Positions 1 to 7,242 of a stretch of 7,242 nucleotides of DNA are shown here, piece by piece (within the stretch, counting starts at the first letter, position 1; every line of letters starts with the position of its first letter). The translations under genes and the position numbers were made by a program. Source of the DNA: Alphaproteobacteria bacterium. Its GTDB lineage: Bacteria; Pseudomonadota; Alphaproteobacteria; UBA9219. The stretch covers positions 1 through 7,242 of the forward strand of contig JAGWKW010000060.1 in NCBI GenBank assembly GCA_028865155.1, written 5' to 3'. Under the pieces are notes generated by a model. It was not told the origin of the DNA. It did not search any database and saw only the letters and a program-made list of their open reading frames with translations.

Positions 1-835
1 CGAAACTTTCGTGACCAACATTCCATTTTACGGCTTTGCTGTTTTGTGCGTCGATCATCCCGAAGTACAGAATTTGATTTCGCGCGTGCAGGACAGGAAG
101 ATCGTGACCTACGGCTTTTCGCCGCAGGCCGATATCCGTGCGGTCAATGTCGAGGCGCGCACGGATGGGGCGCGTTTCGATATCGTGGTAGCCGACCGCA
201 AGCACGATACGGAGCGCACGATCGACGGCTTTTTCCTTCCGGTCATCGGCGGCCATAACATTCAGAATGCGCTTGCCGCGATCAGCGTTGGATTGCAGCT
301 TGGCTTTTCCGACGCGGCGCTGCGCCAGGCCTTTGCGAAATTCGAAGGCGTCAAGCGGCGCTTCACGCGCACCGGAAGCGTCGACGGCGTCACGATCATC
401 GACGATTACGGCCATCACCCGGTCGAAATCGCCGCGACGCTCAAAGCCGCGCAGCAGGCCAAAGGCGAAGGCGGCAAAATCATCGCCGTCATGCAGCCGC
501 ACCGTTATTCGCGCCTGTCCAGCCTGTTCGGCGATTTCTGCAAAACGACGTTCAACGACGCGGACACGGTCATCGTCGCTGATGTCTATGCGGCGGGCGA
601 ACAGCCTATCGAAGGCGTTTCGCGCGACGCGCTCGTCGAAGGGCTGCGCGCCCACGGCCACCGCGACGTACGCGCTTTGCCGGGGCCGGAACAGCTCGCG
701 CCGATGATCGCGGACATCGCGGAACCGGGCGATTACGTCATCTGCCTCGGCGCCGGATCGATCAGCCAATGGGCCTACGCCTTGCCCGGCGAACTTGAAG
801 CGATCCGGGCCAAGACGTCCAAAAAGGCGGGCTGA
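1..835 (+). CDS. murC: UDP-N-acetylmuramate--L-alanine ligase (MurC), C-terminal part
   Basis: This is the C-terminal portion of MurC, the cytoplasmic ATP-dependent ligase that adds L-alanine to UDP-N-acetylmuramate in peptidoglycan precursor synthesis. The frame is open through the left edge (codons from base 2 read E-T-F-V-T-N), so the GTG at 11 is internal and the start and ATP-binding P-loop lie outside the window. Visible Mur-ligase landmarks are GGHNIQNALAA (nt 248-280), the end of the central domain, then the C-terminal ligase domain with DDYGHHP (nt 401-421), QPHRYSR (nt 494-514) and GAGSISQW near the end. These match E. coli MurC blocks (DDYGHHP, QPHR, GAG) in order and spacing. The C-terminus appears intact. 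The stop codon TGA shares its A with the murB start (TGATG), so translational coupling is likely. Identity is secure; only the length is incomplete. Confidence 0.96.
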   Translation, partial: ETFVTNIPFYGFAVLCVDHPEVQNLISRVQDRKIVTYGFSPQADIRAVNVEARTDGARFDIVVADRKHDTERTIDGFFLPVIGGHNIQNALAAISVGLQLGFSDAALRQAFAKFEGVKRRFTRTGSVDGVTIIDDYGHHPVEIAATLKAAQQAKGEGGKIIAVMQPHRYSRLSSLFGDFCKTTFNDADTVIVADVYAAGEQPIEGVSRDALVEGLRAHGHRDVRALPGPEQLAPMIADIAEPGDYVICLGAGSISQWAYALPGELEAIRAKTSKKAG

Positions 836-1758
836 TGTTCGGCGCGGGTCTCCTCGACCGCCTTCCCGTCAATCAGGTGCGCGGCAAATGCGTAGCCGAC
901 GCGACGCTCGCCGACCAGACATGGTTCCGCGTCGGCGGACCCGCCGAAGTCCTGTTCCGCCCGGCGGACGAAGAAGACCTTGCCTTTTTTCTCGCCCATT
1001 GCCCGGCGGATATTCCCGTTACCGTCATCGGCATCGCCTCGAACCTTTTGATCCGCGACGGCGGCATTCCGGGCGTGGTCGTCAAGCTTGGCCCCGCTTT
1101 CGGAACGATCCGCGTCGAAGGCGAAGAAATCCGGGCGGGCGCGGCGGCTATCGACCTCAATGTCGCGCGCGCGGCGCAGAATGCGGGCATCGCGGGGCTG
1201 GAATTTTTATGCGGCATTCCCGGCACGATCGGCGGCGGTTTGCGCATGAATGCCGGTTCCTATGGGCGCGAATTCAAGGATGCGGTGGTTCGGGCCGACG
1301 TTGTGACCCGTAACGGGACGCGCAAGACCCTGCATCCGAAACAGATCGGCTTTTCCTACCGCCATACGGATACCCCCGAAGACACGATATTCGTGTCCGC
1401 GCTTTTGCAGGGCGATGTGGGCGAGCCGCACGATATTCTGAAACGCATGGAAGACATCCAGAAAGCCCGCAACGAATCCCAGCCGATCCGCGAACGCACG
1501 GGCGGTTCGACCTTCGCCAATCCGGACAATGATCCGCAGCATCGCAAATCGTGGCAGCTGATCGAAGCGGCAGGTTGCCGCGGCATGAAAATGGGCCGTG
1601 CCAAGGTTTCGGAAAAGCATTGCAACTTTTTGATCAATACCGGCGGTGCGACGGCGACCGAAATCGAGGCATTGGGCGAGGAGGTCCGCCGCCGTGTGCG
1701 CGAAACATCCGGCGTCGAATTACGCTGGGAAATCAAAAGGATAGGCATATCTGGATAA
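835..1758 (+). CDS. murB: UDP-N-acetylenolpyruvoylglucosamine reductase (MurB)
   Basis: MurB is the cytoplasmic FAD-dependent, NADPH-using reductase that converts UDP-GlcNAc-enolpyruvate to UDP-MurNAc, the step just before MurC. The 307-residue protein has the FAD-binding segments TWFRVGGPAEVLF (29-41), GIASNLLIRDGG (66-77) and GIPGTIGGGLRMNAGSYG (127-144). The expected catalytic residues are present: Arg176 in FSYRHT, Ser225 in GGSTFANP (the proton-donor serine), and Glu299 in the C-terminal WEIKRIG segment. The length and layout fit the shorter type II MurB class. The ATG at 835 overlaps the murC stop and has AAGG about seven bases upstream (824-827), inside the murC end. Order and coupling with murC are typical of alphaproteobacterial cell-wall clusters. 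The ddl gene that often follows is absent here. Confidence 0.97.
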   Translation: MFGAGLLDRLPVNQVRGKCVADATLADQTWFRVGGPAEVLFRPADEEDLAFFLAHCPADIPVTVIGIASNLLIRDGGIPGVVVKLGPAFGTIRVEGEEIRAGAAAIDLNVARAAQNAGIAGLEFLCGIPGTIGGGLRMNAGSYGREFKDAVVRADVVTRNGTRKTLHPKQIGFSYRHTDTPEDTIFVSALLQGDVGEPHDILKRMEDIQKARNESQPIRERTGGSTFANPDNDPQHRKSWQLIEAAGCRGMKMGRAKVSEKHCNFLINTGGATATEIEALGEEVRRRVRETSGVELRWEIKRIGISG

Positions 1759-1765
1759 AACTGCC

Positions 1766-1785
1766 GCATGCAATTAATTGCGTGC
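1766..1785. other. Hairpin in the murB 3' flank
   Basis: Eight paired positions (GCATGCAA with TTGCGTGC, one G-T wobble) enclose a TTAA tetraloop, just after the murB stop. On the + strand the stem is followed by an A-rich run (AGAAAAAAAT), not a T run, so it is not a standard intrinsic terminator for murB. On the minus strand it is followed by GGCAGTTTT, a weak match at best. It may act as an mRNA 3' end structure. The function is inferred only from position. Confidence 0.35.
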
Positions 1786-1844
1786 AGAAAAAAATATCGT
1801 ATTTTCGAGCCGCAAAAACAGCAGGCATTTTTGGAAAACGCATT

Positions 1845-2227
1845 ATGAACACGCAGAAATTTTTCGATATCGGCAATTCCGCTTTTAATGGCATCGTGCC
1901 GTCCGCTGTGGCGGGCGCTTATGTGACGACGGGGCCAGCCTTCTGTCCGACATTGCCGCCGTTGCGTTTGTATGCGCCACTTCGGTTCTCATGCCGCGCG
2001 CTTTTTGGCCGCGGTCAAAGCGTTACAGCCGTATCGAAATAATGGGGGCGTTTGCGGGGGCCGCTTTTGCGGCTGTGATGGCTGTGCCGGAACATGCCGC
2101 TCCGCGAACCGAATCTGCGCGGCTTATTGCGCAAAGTCAAAATGTGGCCGAGGTCATACAGAAAACGAAACACCCCGTGATCATATTAAAAGACAGTCAA
2201 GGGCGTCCCCTTTTAGGATTAAACTAA
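1845..2227 (+). CDS. Small two-helix membrane protein gene with apparent frameshift
   Basis: I do not recognise this gene. It starts with ATG at 1845 (weak GGA-type ribosome site eight to ten bases upstream), and that frame reads 29 plausible residues ending AGAYVTT. As sequenced, the frame then becomes proline-, arginine- and cysteine-rich and stops at 2042. The frame one base back continues coherently from the GGGG at 1931-1934 to the TAA at 2225-2227. It encodes a hydrophobic segment (LLSDIAAVAFVCATSVLM), a basic loop (RAFWPRSKRYSR), a second hydrophobic segment (IMGAFAGAAFAAVMAV) and a polar tail ending GRPLLGLN. The downstream frame has no ATG before 1991, which lies after the first hydrophobic segment. 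One extra G, or a -1 slip at GGGG, would join the parts into a 127-residue inner-membrane protein. By the positive-inside rule the basic loop is cytoplasmic. The alternatives are a real mutation, a sequencing error, or a shorter gene starting at 1991 or 2042. Confidence 0.5.
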
Positions 2228-3039
2228 ACCGCGTAAGGCGGCCGGTCGAAGCCCTTGGCCGATTTCGTGAAAATTTCGCAACCGTCATCCGTTACGCCGA
2301 TGGTGTGTTCGAACTGCGCCGACAGCGATTTATCTTTTGTTACTGCTGTCCATCCGTCGGGCAAAACCTTTACGTCGTATTTCCCGGCATTGATCATCGG
2401 CTCTATTGTGAAGATCATGCCCTGTTTCAGGGTCTGCCCTTCGCCTGCCTTGCCGTAATGCAGGATCGAAGGCTGGCAGTGGAAAATCTGCCCGGTGCCG
2501 TGGCCGCAGAAATCGCGCACGACCGAAAAACGGGCGTGTTCCGCATGCGTCTGGATGGCGTGGCCGATATCGCCGACGGTGGCGCCGGGCCGCACTTGCG
2601 CGATGCCGAGCATCAGGCATTCGTAGGTCACTTCGACGAGCCTGCGCGCTTTCAGCGAGACTTTGTCGCCGACGAAGAACATGCGGCTGCTGTCGCCGTG
2701 CCAGCCGTTGAGTTTGGGCGTCACGTCGATATTGACGATGTCGCCTTCCTCGAGAGTTTTATCGCCTGGAATGCCGTGACACACGACATGGTTGATCGAC
2801 ATGCAGGTCGAACGCGGATAGCCGCGATAGCCGAGAGGCGCCGACACCGCGCCGCGCTCCCGCGTGAATTGTTCGCACATGTCGTCGAGATCGCCGGTGC
2901 GCGCGCCCGGCACGACATGCGGCGTGATGAAGTCGAGCAGGTCGGCGGCCAGCCGCCCGGCGGCGCGCATCGCGGCGAAATCTTCCTCGCCGTGAATCTC
3001 GATCGCGTCTTCGGTTTCTTCGTGGATATGGTCCTGCAT
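2224..3039 (-). CDS. map: Type I methionine aminopeptidase
   Basis: This cytoplasmic dinuclear-metal peptidase removes the initiator methionine from nascent proteins. The 271-residue protein carries all five canonical metal ligands of the pita-bread fold: Asp105 (VNIDVT), Asp116 (WHGDSS), His180 (CGHGTG), Glu213 (TIEPM) and Glu244 (QFEHTIG). It also has His88 (VVCHGIPGD) and His187 (IFHCQP), which match E. coli His79 and His178. There is no N-terminal zinc-finger extension, so it is the short type I form. The segment after His187 reads CQPSILHYG, where many relatives have an acidic residue, but no catalytic residue is lost. The ATG at 3039 shares a base with the stop of the upstream unknown gene (TGATG), so map is probably the last gene of that transcript and translationally coupled. 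Its stop interlocks with that of the convergent small membrane gene. Confidence 0.96.
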   Translation of the reverse strand: MQDHIHEETEDAIEIHGEEDFAAMRAAGRLAADLLDFITPHVVPGARTGDLDDMCEQFTRERGAVSAPLGYRGYPRSTCMSINHVVCHGIPGDKTLEEGDIVNIDVTPKLNGWHGDSSRMFFVGDKVSLKARRLVEVTYECLMLGIAQVRPGATVGDIGHAIQTHAEHARFSVVRDFCGHGTGQIFHCQPSILHYGKAGEGQTLKQGMIFTIEPMINAGKYDVKVLPDGWTAVTKDKSLSAQFEHTIGVTDDGCEIFTKSAKGFDRPPYAV

Positions 3040-3731
3040 CAGATCGAACCGCCCGGCTTGAAATTGACCTGAACGCCCATTTTTTCCATCTGGTTCATGG
3101 TCGTGGCCAGCCCATGCTGCGTGGCCGAGGCCAGCATTGCCTGTCCGTATTCGGTCGGCGCGCGGCTCGACGTCGTCTTTTCCGCCATCAGCATGTTCAT
3201 TAAAATTCCGGGCAGGCCGCCATCTTCAACCTTGCCGCTGCGGATGCCTTCGTCCTGCCGCGCCTTGGGACCCCAGAACAGTTCGGTGATACGCTGGTCG
3301 CCGCCGCTTTTCTTTTTCTTCTTTTTGATCGGCAGGCCGGTATCTTCGTCGAATTCCTCTTTGTTGTCTTCGGGGTCGTCCCATTTGCAGTCCTGCCAGT
3401 TAACGCTCAGGAAGTCCTGGATTGCGCTCGACATAAAGGGCAGGTTGACCAGGAGCTCGCGGAACATTTCGGCAGCCGAGAAGATCGCTTCTTCTTCCAG
3501 CTTCTTGACTTCGGCTTTCTGTTCGTCGGTTTTCATGCCTTTGCGGGCGGCGACGACCGGGGTCATGCAATTGTCTTTCAGCTTCTTGGCCCATTCGTGC
3601 GCCTGTCCGGCGCGTTCGGCTTCGCCGTTCTCGCGGTATAGGTCGCCCATCGTGCGCAAACGCTTGACGAGGCACTCGGACCAGTACCACCAGTCGTTGA
3701 ACGGGGCTTTTTGACTGTAGCTTTGAGCCAT
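3039..3731 (-). CDS. Unknown protein, paralog B of a tandem pair
   Basis: I do not recognise the family. The 230-residue protein has no signal peptide or membrane segment and is probably cytoplasmic and largely helical. Three blocks are shared with the adjacent upstream gene. They are W14-x-Y-W-x-E19 followed by R24-L25; F90-R-E-L-L...L-P...S-S..Q...L...W112; and L151-F-x-G...G162-I-x-S-G..E..G-x-L-P...M..L-M182. Between blocks two and three lies an insertion absent from the paralog: an acidic stretch (about 117-130) followed by six lysines (136-141), a probable disordered linker. A charged segment at 65-82 (many K and E) looks like an exposed helix. The ATG at 3731 places W14 at exactly the same residue as in the paralog, supporting this start, although no clear Shine-Dalgarno sequence is visible. 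The stop overlaps the map start by one base, so co-translation with map is likely. Function is unknown. Confidence 0.85.
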   Translation of the reverse strand: MAQSYSQKAPFNDWWYWSECLVKRLRTMGDLYRENGEAERAGQAHEWAKKLKDNCMTPVVAARKGMKTDEQKAEVKKLEEEAIFSAAEMFRELLVNLPFMSSAIQDFLSVNWQDCKWDDPEDNKEEFDEDTGLPIKKKKKKSGGDQRITELFWGPKARQDEGIRSGKVEDGGLPGILMNMLMAEKTTSSRAPTEYGQAMLASATQHGLATTMNQMEKMGVQVNFKPGGSI

Positions 3732-3768
3732 TGAGATTCGCGGGGGCCAAGTTAATCGCTAACCTGTT

Positions 3769-4383
3769 TTACTCCACCCGTCCCGCCATGCGCAAGAAGC
3801 CGCTATTCTGCTCACTCCAGCGTTGGCGCGCTTCGATATCGTGGCGGCGCGGCTCGCCGTGCCGCAGCAGTTCTTCGCGCGGATAACGGGTATCCCCCGC
3901 CTGTTCGCGTTCCATCAGTTGAGTCATGGCTTCGGGCAGACGCCCATGTTCGGAGTGGCCGCTGCCGATACCTCGGGTTTCATCGTCGTTTTCGCCAAAG
4001 AACAGATCCTGAGCAATTTTATTCGGGAAATTCTTGAACCAAGAGGATTTCAGCATCATCTGCATGTCGCTCGACAGCATAGGCAGGGTCAATAGCATTT
4101 CGCGAAACAAAACGCCGAGCCCGTCGATGATCTGCTCGTCATGAATGTGCGCGCCGGTAATGGAGTCCGAGGGCGTCTCGGCCTGATCGACGAGCGCGTA
4201 AATGCGGCGCAAAAGGTCGGTCGACATCGCGGTTTTTTGCTGCCGTTCCGAATCCGCAACGAAAACGTCGACATGCGGAGGGTGTTTATAGACGCGCACG
4301 CAGTCGGTCAGGCGGTCGATGACCACCTCGGCCCAATAGACCCACTCCTCGACAGTGGGTTTCTGCGTTTGCTGGATGTCCAT
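3769..4383 (-). CDS. Unknown protein, paralog A of a tandem pair
   Basis: I do not recognise the family. This 204-residue soluble-looking protein is a diverged paralog of the next gene downstream. Shared blocks are W14-x-Y-W-x-E19 with R24-L25; F93-R-E-M-L...L-P...S-S..Q...L...W115; and L127-F-x-G...G138-I-x-S-G..E..G-x-L-P...M..L-M157. The frame is open further upstream to an ATG at 4437, giving 222 residues, but I prefer the ATG at 4383. It aligns the first block residue for residue with the paralog, it has AAAGGGG at 4395-4401 (about 11 bases upstream), and a promoter-like sequence occupies 4409-4437 within the longer version. The C-terminal third is arginine-rich and does not match the paralog. 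Only 37 bases separate the two genes and no terminator is visible between them, so they are probably co-transcribed, with map last. Confidence 0.83.
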   Translation of the reverse strand: MDIQQTQKPTVEEWVYWAEVVIDRLTDCVRVYKHPPHVDVFVADSERQQKTAMSTDLLRRIYALVDQAETPSDSITGAHIHDEQIIDGLGVLFREMLLTLPMLSSDMQMMLKSSWFKNFPNKIAQDLFFGENDDETRGIGSGHSEHGRLPEAMTQLMEREQAGDTRYPREELLRHGEPRRHDIEARQRWSEQNSGFLRMAGRVE

Positions 4384-4408
4384 ATGCGCTTTTACCCCTT
4401 TGCTATCA

Positions 4409-4437
4409 ACTGTAGCGCGAAAAGGCAGGCTTGGCAA
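4409..4437 (-). promoter_or_regulatory. Predicted sigma70-type promoter for the paralog pair and map
   Basis: On the minus strand a -35 element TTGCCA (4437-4432; five of six consensus bases) is separated by 17 bases from a -10 element TACAGT (4414-4409; four of six). Transcription would begin near 4402, leaving a short leader containing AAAGGGG before the ATG at 4383. It sits in the gap between aroC and the first unknown gene. Prediction is from sequence only. Confidence 0.45.
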
Positions 4438-4506
4438 ATGGGAGATTTACCCGCTCGTCCGCGATCGCTTCCACGGCAAGCGTGAATTGCTGAGCTTACA
4501 TACAGT

Positions 4507-4560
4507 TAAAGCATGATTTTTTCCGGAATTTTTCGCTCCGGCATTGAAAATCATGCTTTA
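4507..4560. repeat. Long palindrome, probable intergenic palindromic repeat
   Basis: A perfect 14-base inverted repeat (TAAAGCATGATTTT at 4507-4520, AAAATCATGCTTTA at 4547-4560) encloses a second inverted pair (CCGGA at 4523-4527, TCCGG at 4537-4541). Together these can fold into a long interrupted hairpin on either strand. The right arm runs into the end of aroC: the aroC stop codon (4553-4551) and its last two codons lie inside it. There is no T run after the stem, so it is not a classical terminator, though it could protect mRNA 3' ends or block readthrough. The GCATGAT...ATCATGC arms resemble short palindromic repeats I recall as abundant between genes in Rhizobiales-type genomes. That relationship is inferred from memory. 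Confidence 0.75.
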
Positions 4561-5619
4561 GGGCGCATGCTTCGCAAACGCAGCAAATGATCGGCTAAAA
4601 CGCAAGATATCATGGCTTCGCCGACCGGAACGGCGCGAATACCCACGCATGGGTCGTGGCGGCCTTTGGTGGAAATATCAGTTTCTTGGCCGCTCGTATT
4701 CACCGTTTGCCTCGGCTGAAGGATCGAACTCGTCGGTTTGACGGCGAAACGCGCGACGATATCCTGGCCGCTTGAGATTCCTCCCAGAATGCCGCCCGCC
4801 CGGTTCGAGAGGAAGCGCGGGGTGCCGTCCTCATTCATGCGCATTTCGTCGGCATTTTCCTCGCCGCTCAGCTCGACGCACCCGAAACCGTCGCCGATTT
4901 CGACGCCTTTGACGGCATTGATCGTCATCAGCGCGCGCGCGATATCGCTGTCGAGCTTGTCATAGATCGGCTCGCCCAATCCGGCGGGCACGCCTTCGGC
5001 CACGATTTCGACAACCGCGCCGATCGACGAGCCTGCTTTTCGCACGCCATCAAGATAGTTTGCCCATAAGGCGGCGGCATCGGCATCGGGGCAAAACAGG
5101 GGATTATTGTTCACTTCGTTCCAATCCCATTTCGTGCGGTCGATTTTATGCGGGCCGATCTGAACGACCGCGCCGCGCACCTTGATCGCGTCGCCGAGGA
5201 TTTTGCGCGCGACAGCGCCCGCCGCGACGCGACACGCGGTTTCGCGCGCCGAAGACCGTCCGCCGCCGCGATAATCGCGAATGCCGTATTTGACCCAGTA
5301 GGTGTAGTCGGCATGGCCGGGGCGGAACTTGTCCTTGATCTCGGCGTAATCCTTCGACCGCGCGTCGGTGTTTTCGATCAGAAGGCTGATCGGCGTGCCG
5401 GTCGTGACGCCTTCGAACACGCCGGACAGGATTTTGACCTTGTCGGCTTCCTGGCGCTGCGTCGTGAATTTCGATTGGCCCGGCCTGCGCCTGTCGAGCC
5501 ATGGCTGGATATCGTCTTCGGTCAGCGGAATGAGCGGCGGGCAGCCGTCGATGGCGACGCCGATGGCGGGGCCATGGCTTTCGCCCCATGTCGTAAAACG
5601 GAAAAGAGTGCCGAAGCTG

Positions 5620-5630
<11 letters not shown>
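4551..5630 (-). CDS. aroC: Chorismate synthase
   Basis: Chorismate synthase performs the last shikimate-pathway step, converting EPSP to chorismate with reduced FMN in the cytoplasm, to feed aromatic amino acid and folate synthesis. The 359-residue protein has the family signatures: GESHG (16-20, His19), RRRPGQS (47-53), [12 protein letters not shown] (78-89), [10 protein letters not shown] (103-112, His106), [13 protein letters not shown] (120-132), [11 protein letters not shown] (279-289) and RHDPC (324-328). Length and motif order match the monofunctional bacterial enzyme, with no fused flavin reductase. The ATG at 5630 lies inside the end of fabI, an 11-base overlap without a clear Shine-Dalgarno sequence, so translation is probably coupled to fabI. 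The last codons and the stop lie within one arm of the palindrome at 4507-4560, so the C-terminal K-A may be repeat-derived. Confidence 0.97.
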
Positions 5631-6486
<856 letters not shown>

Positions 6487-6490
6487 TTTT

Positions 6491-6495
6491 TCCTC
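6491..6495 (-). promoter_or_regulatory. Shine-Dalgarno site of fabI
   Basis: The minus strand reads GAGGA followed by four A residues and the ATG at 6486. This is the clearest ribosome binding site in the window and fixes the fabI start. Confidence 0.65.
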
Positions 6496-6517
6496 AGGAT
6501 ACGAAAATAACGGCCTG

Positions 6518-6545
6518 ATTTTACACGATTATCGCAAGGCGTCAA
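6518..6545 (-). promoter_or_regulatory. Predicted sigma70-type promoter of fabI-aroC
   Basis: On the minus strand TTGACG (6545-6540; five of six -35 bases) is followed after 16 bases by TAAAAT (6523-6518; five of six -10 bases). The predicted start of transcription is near 6511, giving a leader of roughly 25 bases that contains the fabI Shine-Dalgarno site. The element fills the gap between the trpS stop and fabI, so fabI-aroC can be expressed independently of trpS. No terminator is visible after trpS, so readthrough is also possible. Confidence 0.6.
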
Positions 6546-6550
6546 TTCGC

Positions 6551-7242
6551 CTACATCACGCTCCACAAACCGACGATATCCTTGATCTCGCGGATATGCT
6601 TTTGCGTCAGCGCATTGGCATGTTCCGCGCCGCGGATCAGGACGCGGTCAAGCTCGGCCGGATCCTGCATCAGCTCGCGCATGCGCTGGCTGATCGGGGC
6701 CAGCCGCGCCACGGCGGCATCGACCAAAGCGGGCTTGAAGGCCGAGAATTGCGATCCGGCGAATTCGCGCAACACTTCAGCTTTGCTGCGGTCGGTCAGT
6801 GCGGCATAGATCGTGACCAGATTGTCGGCCTCGGGACGTTTGGCCAGATCGGCGACGTTGTCCGGCAACGGATCGGGATCGGTCTTGGCCTTCTTGATCT
6901 TGGTCGCGATCGCATCCGCATCGTCGGTCAGGTTGATGCGCGAATAATCGCTTTCGTCCGATTTGCTCATCTTCTTTGTGCCGTCGCGCAGCGACATGAC
7001 GCGCGTCGCCTCGCCCATGATCTGCGGTTCGGGCAGGGGGAAGTACTCGACGTCGTAATAGCGGTTGAACGCGCCCGCGACGTCGCGCGTCAACTCCAGG
7101 TGCTGTTTCTGGTCTTCGCCGACCGGAACATGCGTGGCCTTGTAGATCAAAATATCCGCCGCCATCAGCACGGGATAGGCATAGAGGCCAAGCAGTTCGA
7201 GATCGCGGCTCTTGCCCGATTTCTCCTTGAACTGCGTCATCC
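6551..7242 (-). CDS. trpS: Tryptophanyl-tRNA synthetase, C-terminal part
   Basis: This class I aminoacyl-tRNA synthetase charges tRNA-Trp with tryptophan in the cytoplasm. About 230 residues are visible. The N-terminal Rossmann portion, with the HIGH-type motif, lies beyond the right edge. The frame is open to the window end, and the first Met (7240, M-T-Q-F-K) is internal, matching the MTQFK segment of E. coli TrpS. Landmarks are [10 protein letters not shown] (22-31 of the visible part), [16 protein letters not shown] (38-53), the KMSKS ATP-binding motif (90-94; nt 6973-6959) and the helical C-terminal anticodon-binding region ending IVGLWSVM. It lies upstream of fabI on the same strand, separated by 64 bases that hold the fabI promoter. 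Identity is secure; only the length is incomplete. Confidence 0.97.
   Translation of the reverse strand, partial: MTQFKEKSGKSRDLELLGLYAYPVLMAADILIYKATHVPVGEDQKQHLELTRDVAGAFNRYYDVEYFPLPEPQIMGEATRVMSLRDGTKKMSKSDESDYSRINLTDDADAIATKIKKAKTDPDPLPDNVADLAKRPEADNLVTIYAALTDRSKAEVLREFAGSQFSAFKPALVDAAVARLAPISQRMRELMQDPAELDRVLIRGAEHANALTQKHIREIKDIVGLWSVM

Noticed and set aside
1778..1805. TTGCGT-16-TATTTT as a promoter for the small membrane gene
   Set aside because: Only about three of six and four of six consensus matches in an A/T-rich gap; indistinguishable from chance.
2199..2214. AAGGG-CGTC-CCCTT hairpin followed by TT as a terminator between the convergent genes
   Set aside because: The stem is only five base pairs with a very short T tail, and it lies inside the small gene's coding region. 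Too weak to call.
1972..3072. 366-codon open frame on the + strand opposite map
   Set aside because: It is antisense to a complete, motif-verified methionine aminopeptidase. The long opening is an effect of GC-rich codon use, and its protein shows no recognisable domain.
3309..3326. A-rich hexalysine tract as a slippage or frameshift site
   Set aside because: The frame continues cleanly through it into a block conserved with the paralog, so no frameshift is needed. The codons mix AAA and AAG.

Overview
The window looks like chromosomal housekeeping DNA from an alphaproteobacterium. It is moderately GC-rich, with genes packed end to end. MurC, MurB, FabI, AroC, methionine aminopeptidase and TrpS are all clearly recognisable by motif. 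The exact lineage cannot be read from the sequence alone. I see no phage, CRISPR, toxin or defence genes, no rRNA or tRNA, and no transposase.

Layout. Bases 1-1758 (+ strand) hold the end of murC and a complete murB, joined by a TGATG stop/start overlap. This is the tail of a cell-wall (dcw-type) gene cluster. A small two-helix membrane protein gene follows (1845-2227, +) and appears to carry a one-base frameshift in a GGGG run. From 2224 to the right end every gene is on the minus strand. In transcription order these are trpS (5' part outside the window), fabI, aroC, two unrecognised genes, and map. The + and - blocks meet tail to tail at 2224-2227 with interlocking stop codons.

Transcription. 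A good sigma70-like promoter (TTGACG-16-TAAAAT) lies just upstream of fabI, and aroC overlaps the end of fabI, so fabI-aroC are probably one transcript. A long perfect palindrome resembling alphaproteobacterial intergenic repeats overlaps the aroC stop codon. Beyond it, a second promoter-like sequence (TTGCCA-17-TACAGT) stands before the first unknown gene. It suggests a separate transcript: unknown gene 1, unknown gene 2, map.

What stands out. The two unknown genes between aroC and map are diverged tandem paralogs sharing three conserved blocks, and I cannot assign them to any family. The other notable points are the frameshifted small membrane gene, the palindrome that supplies the aroC stop codon, and the absence of ddl/ftsQ after murB. 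The rest is ordinary core metabolism: peptidoglycan precursor synthesis, fatty acid elongation, the shikimate pathway, N-terminal methionine removal and tRNA charging.
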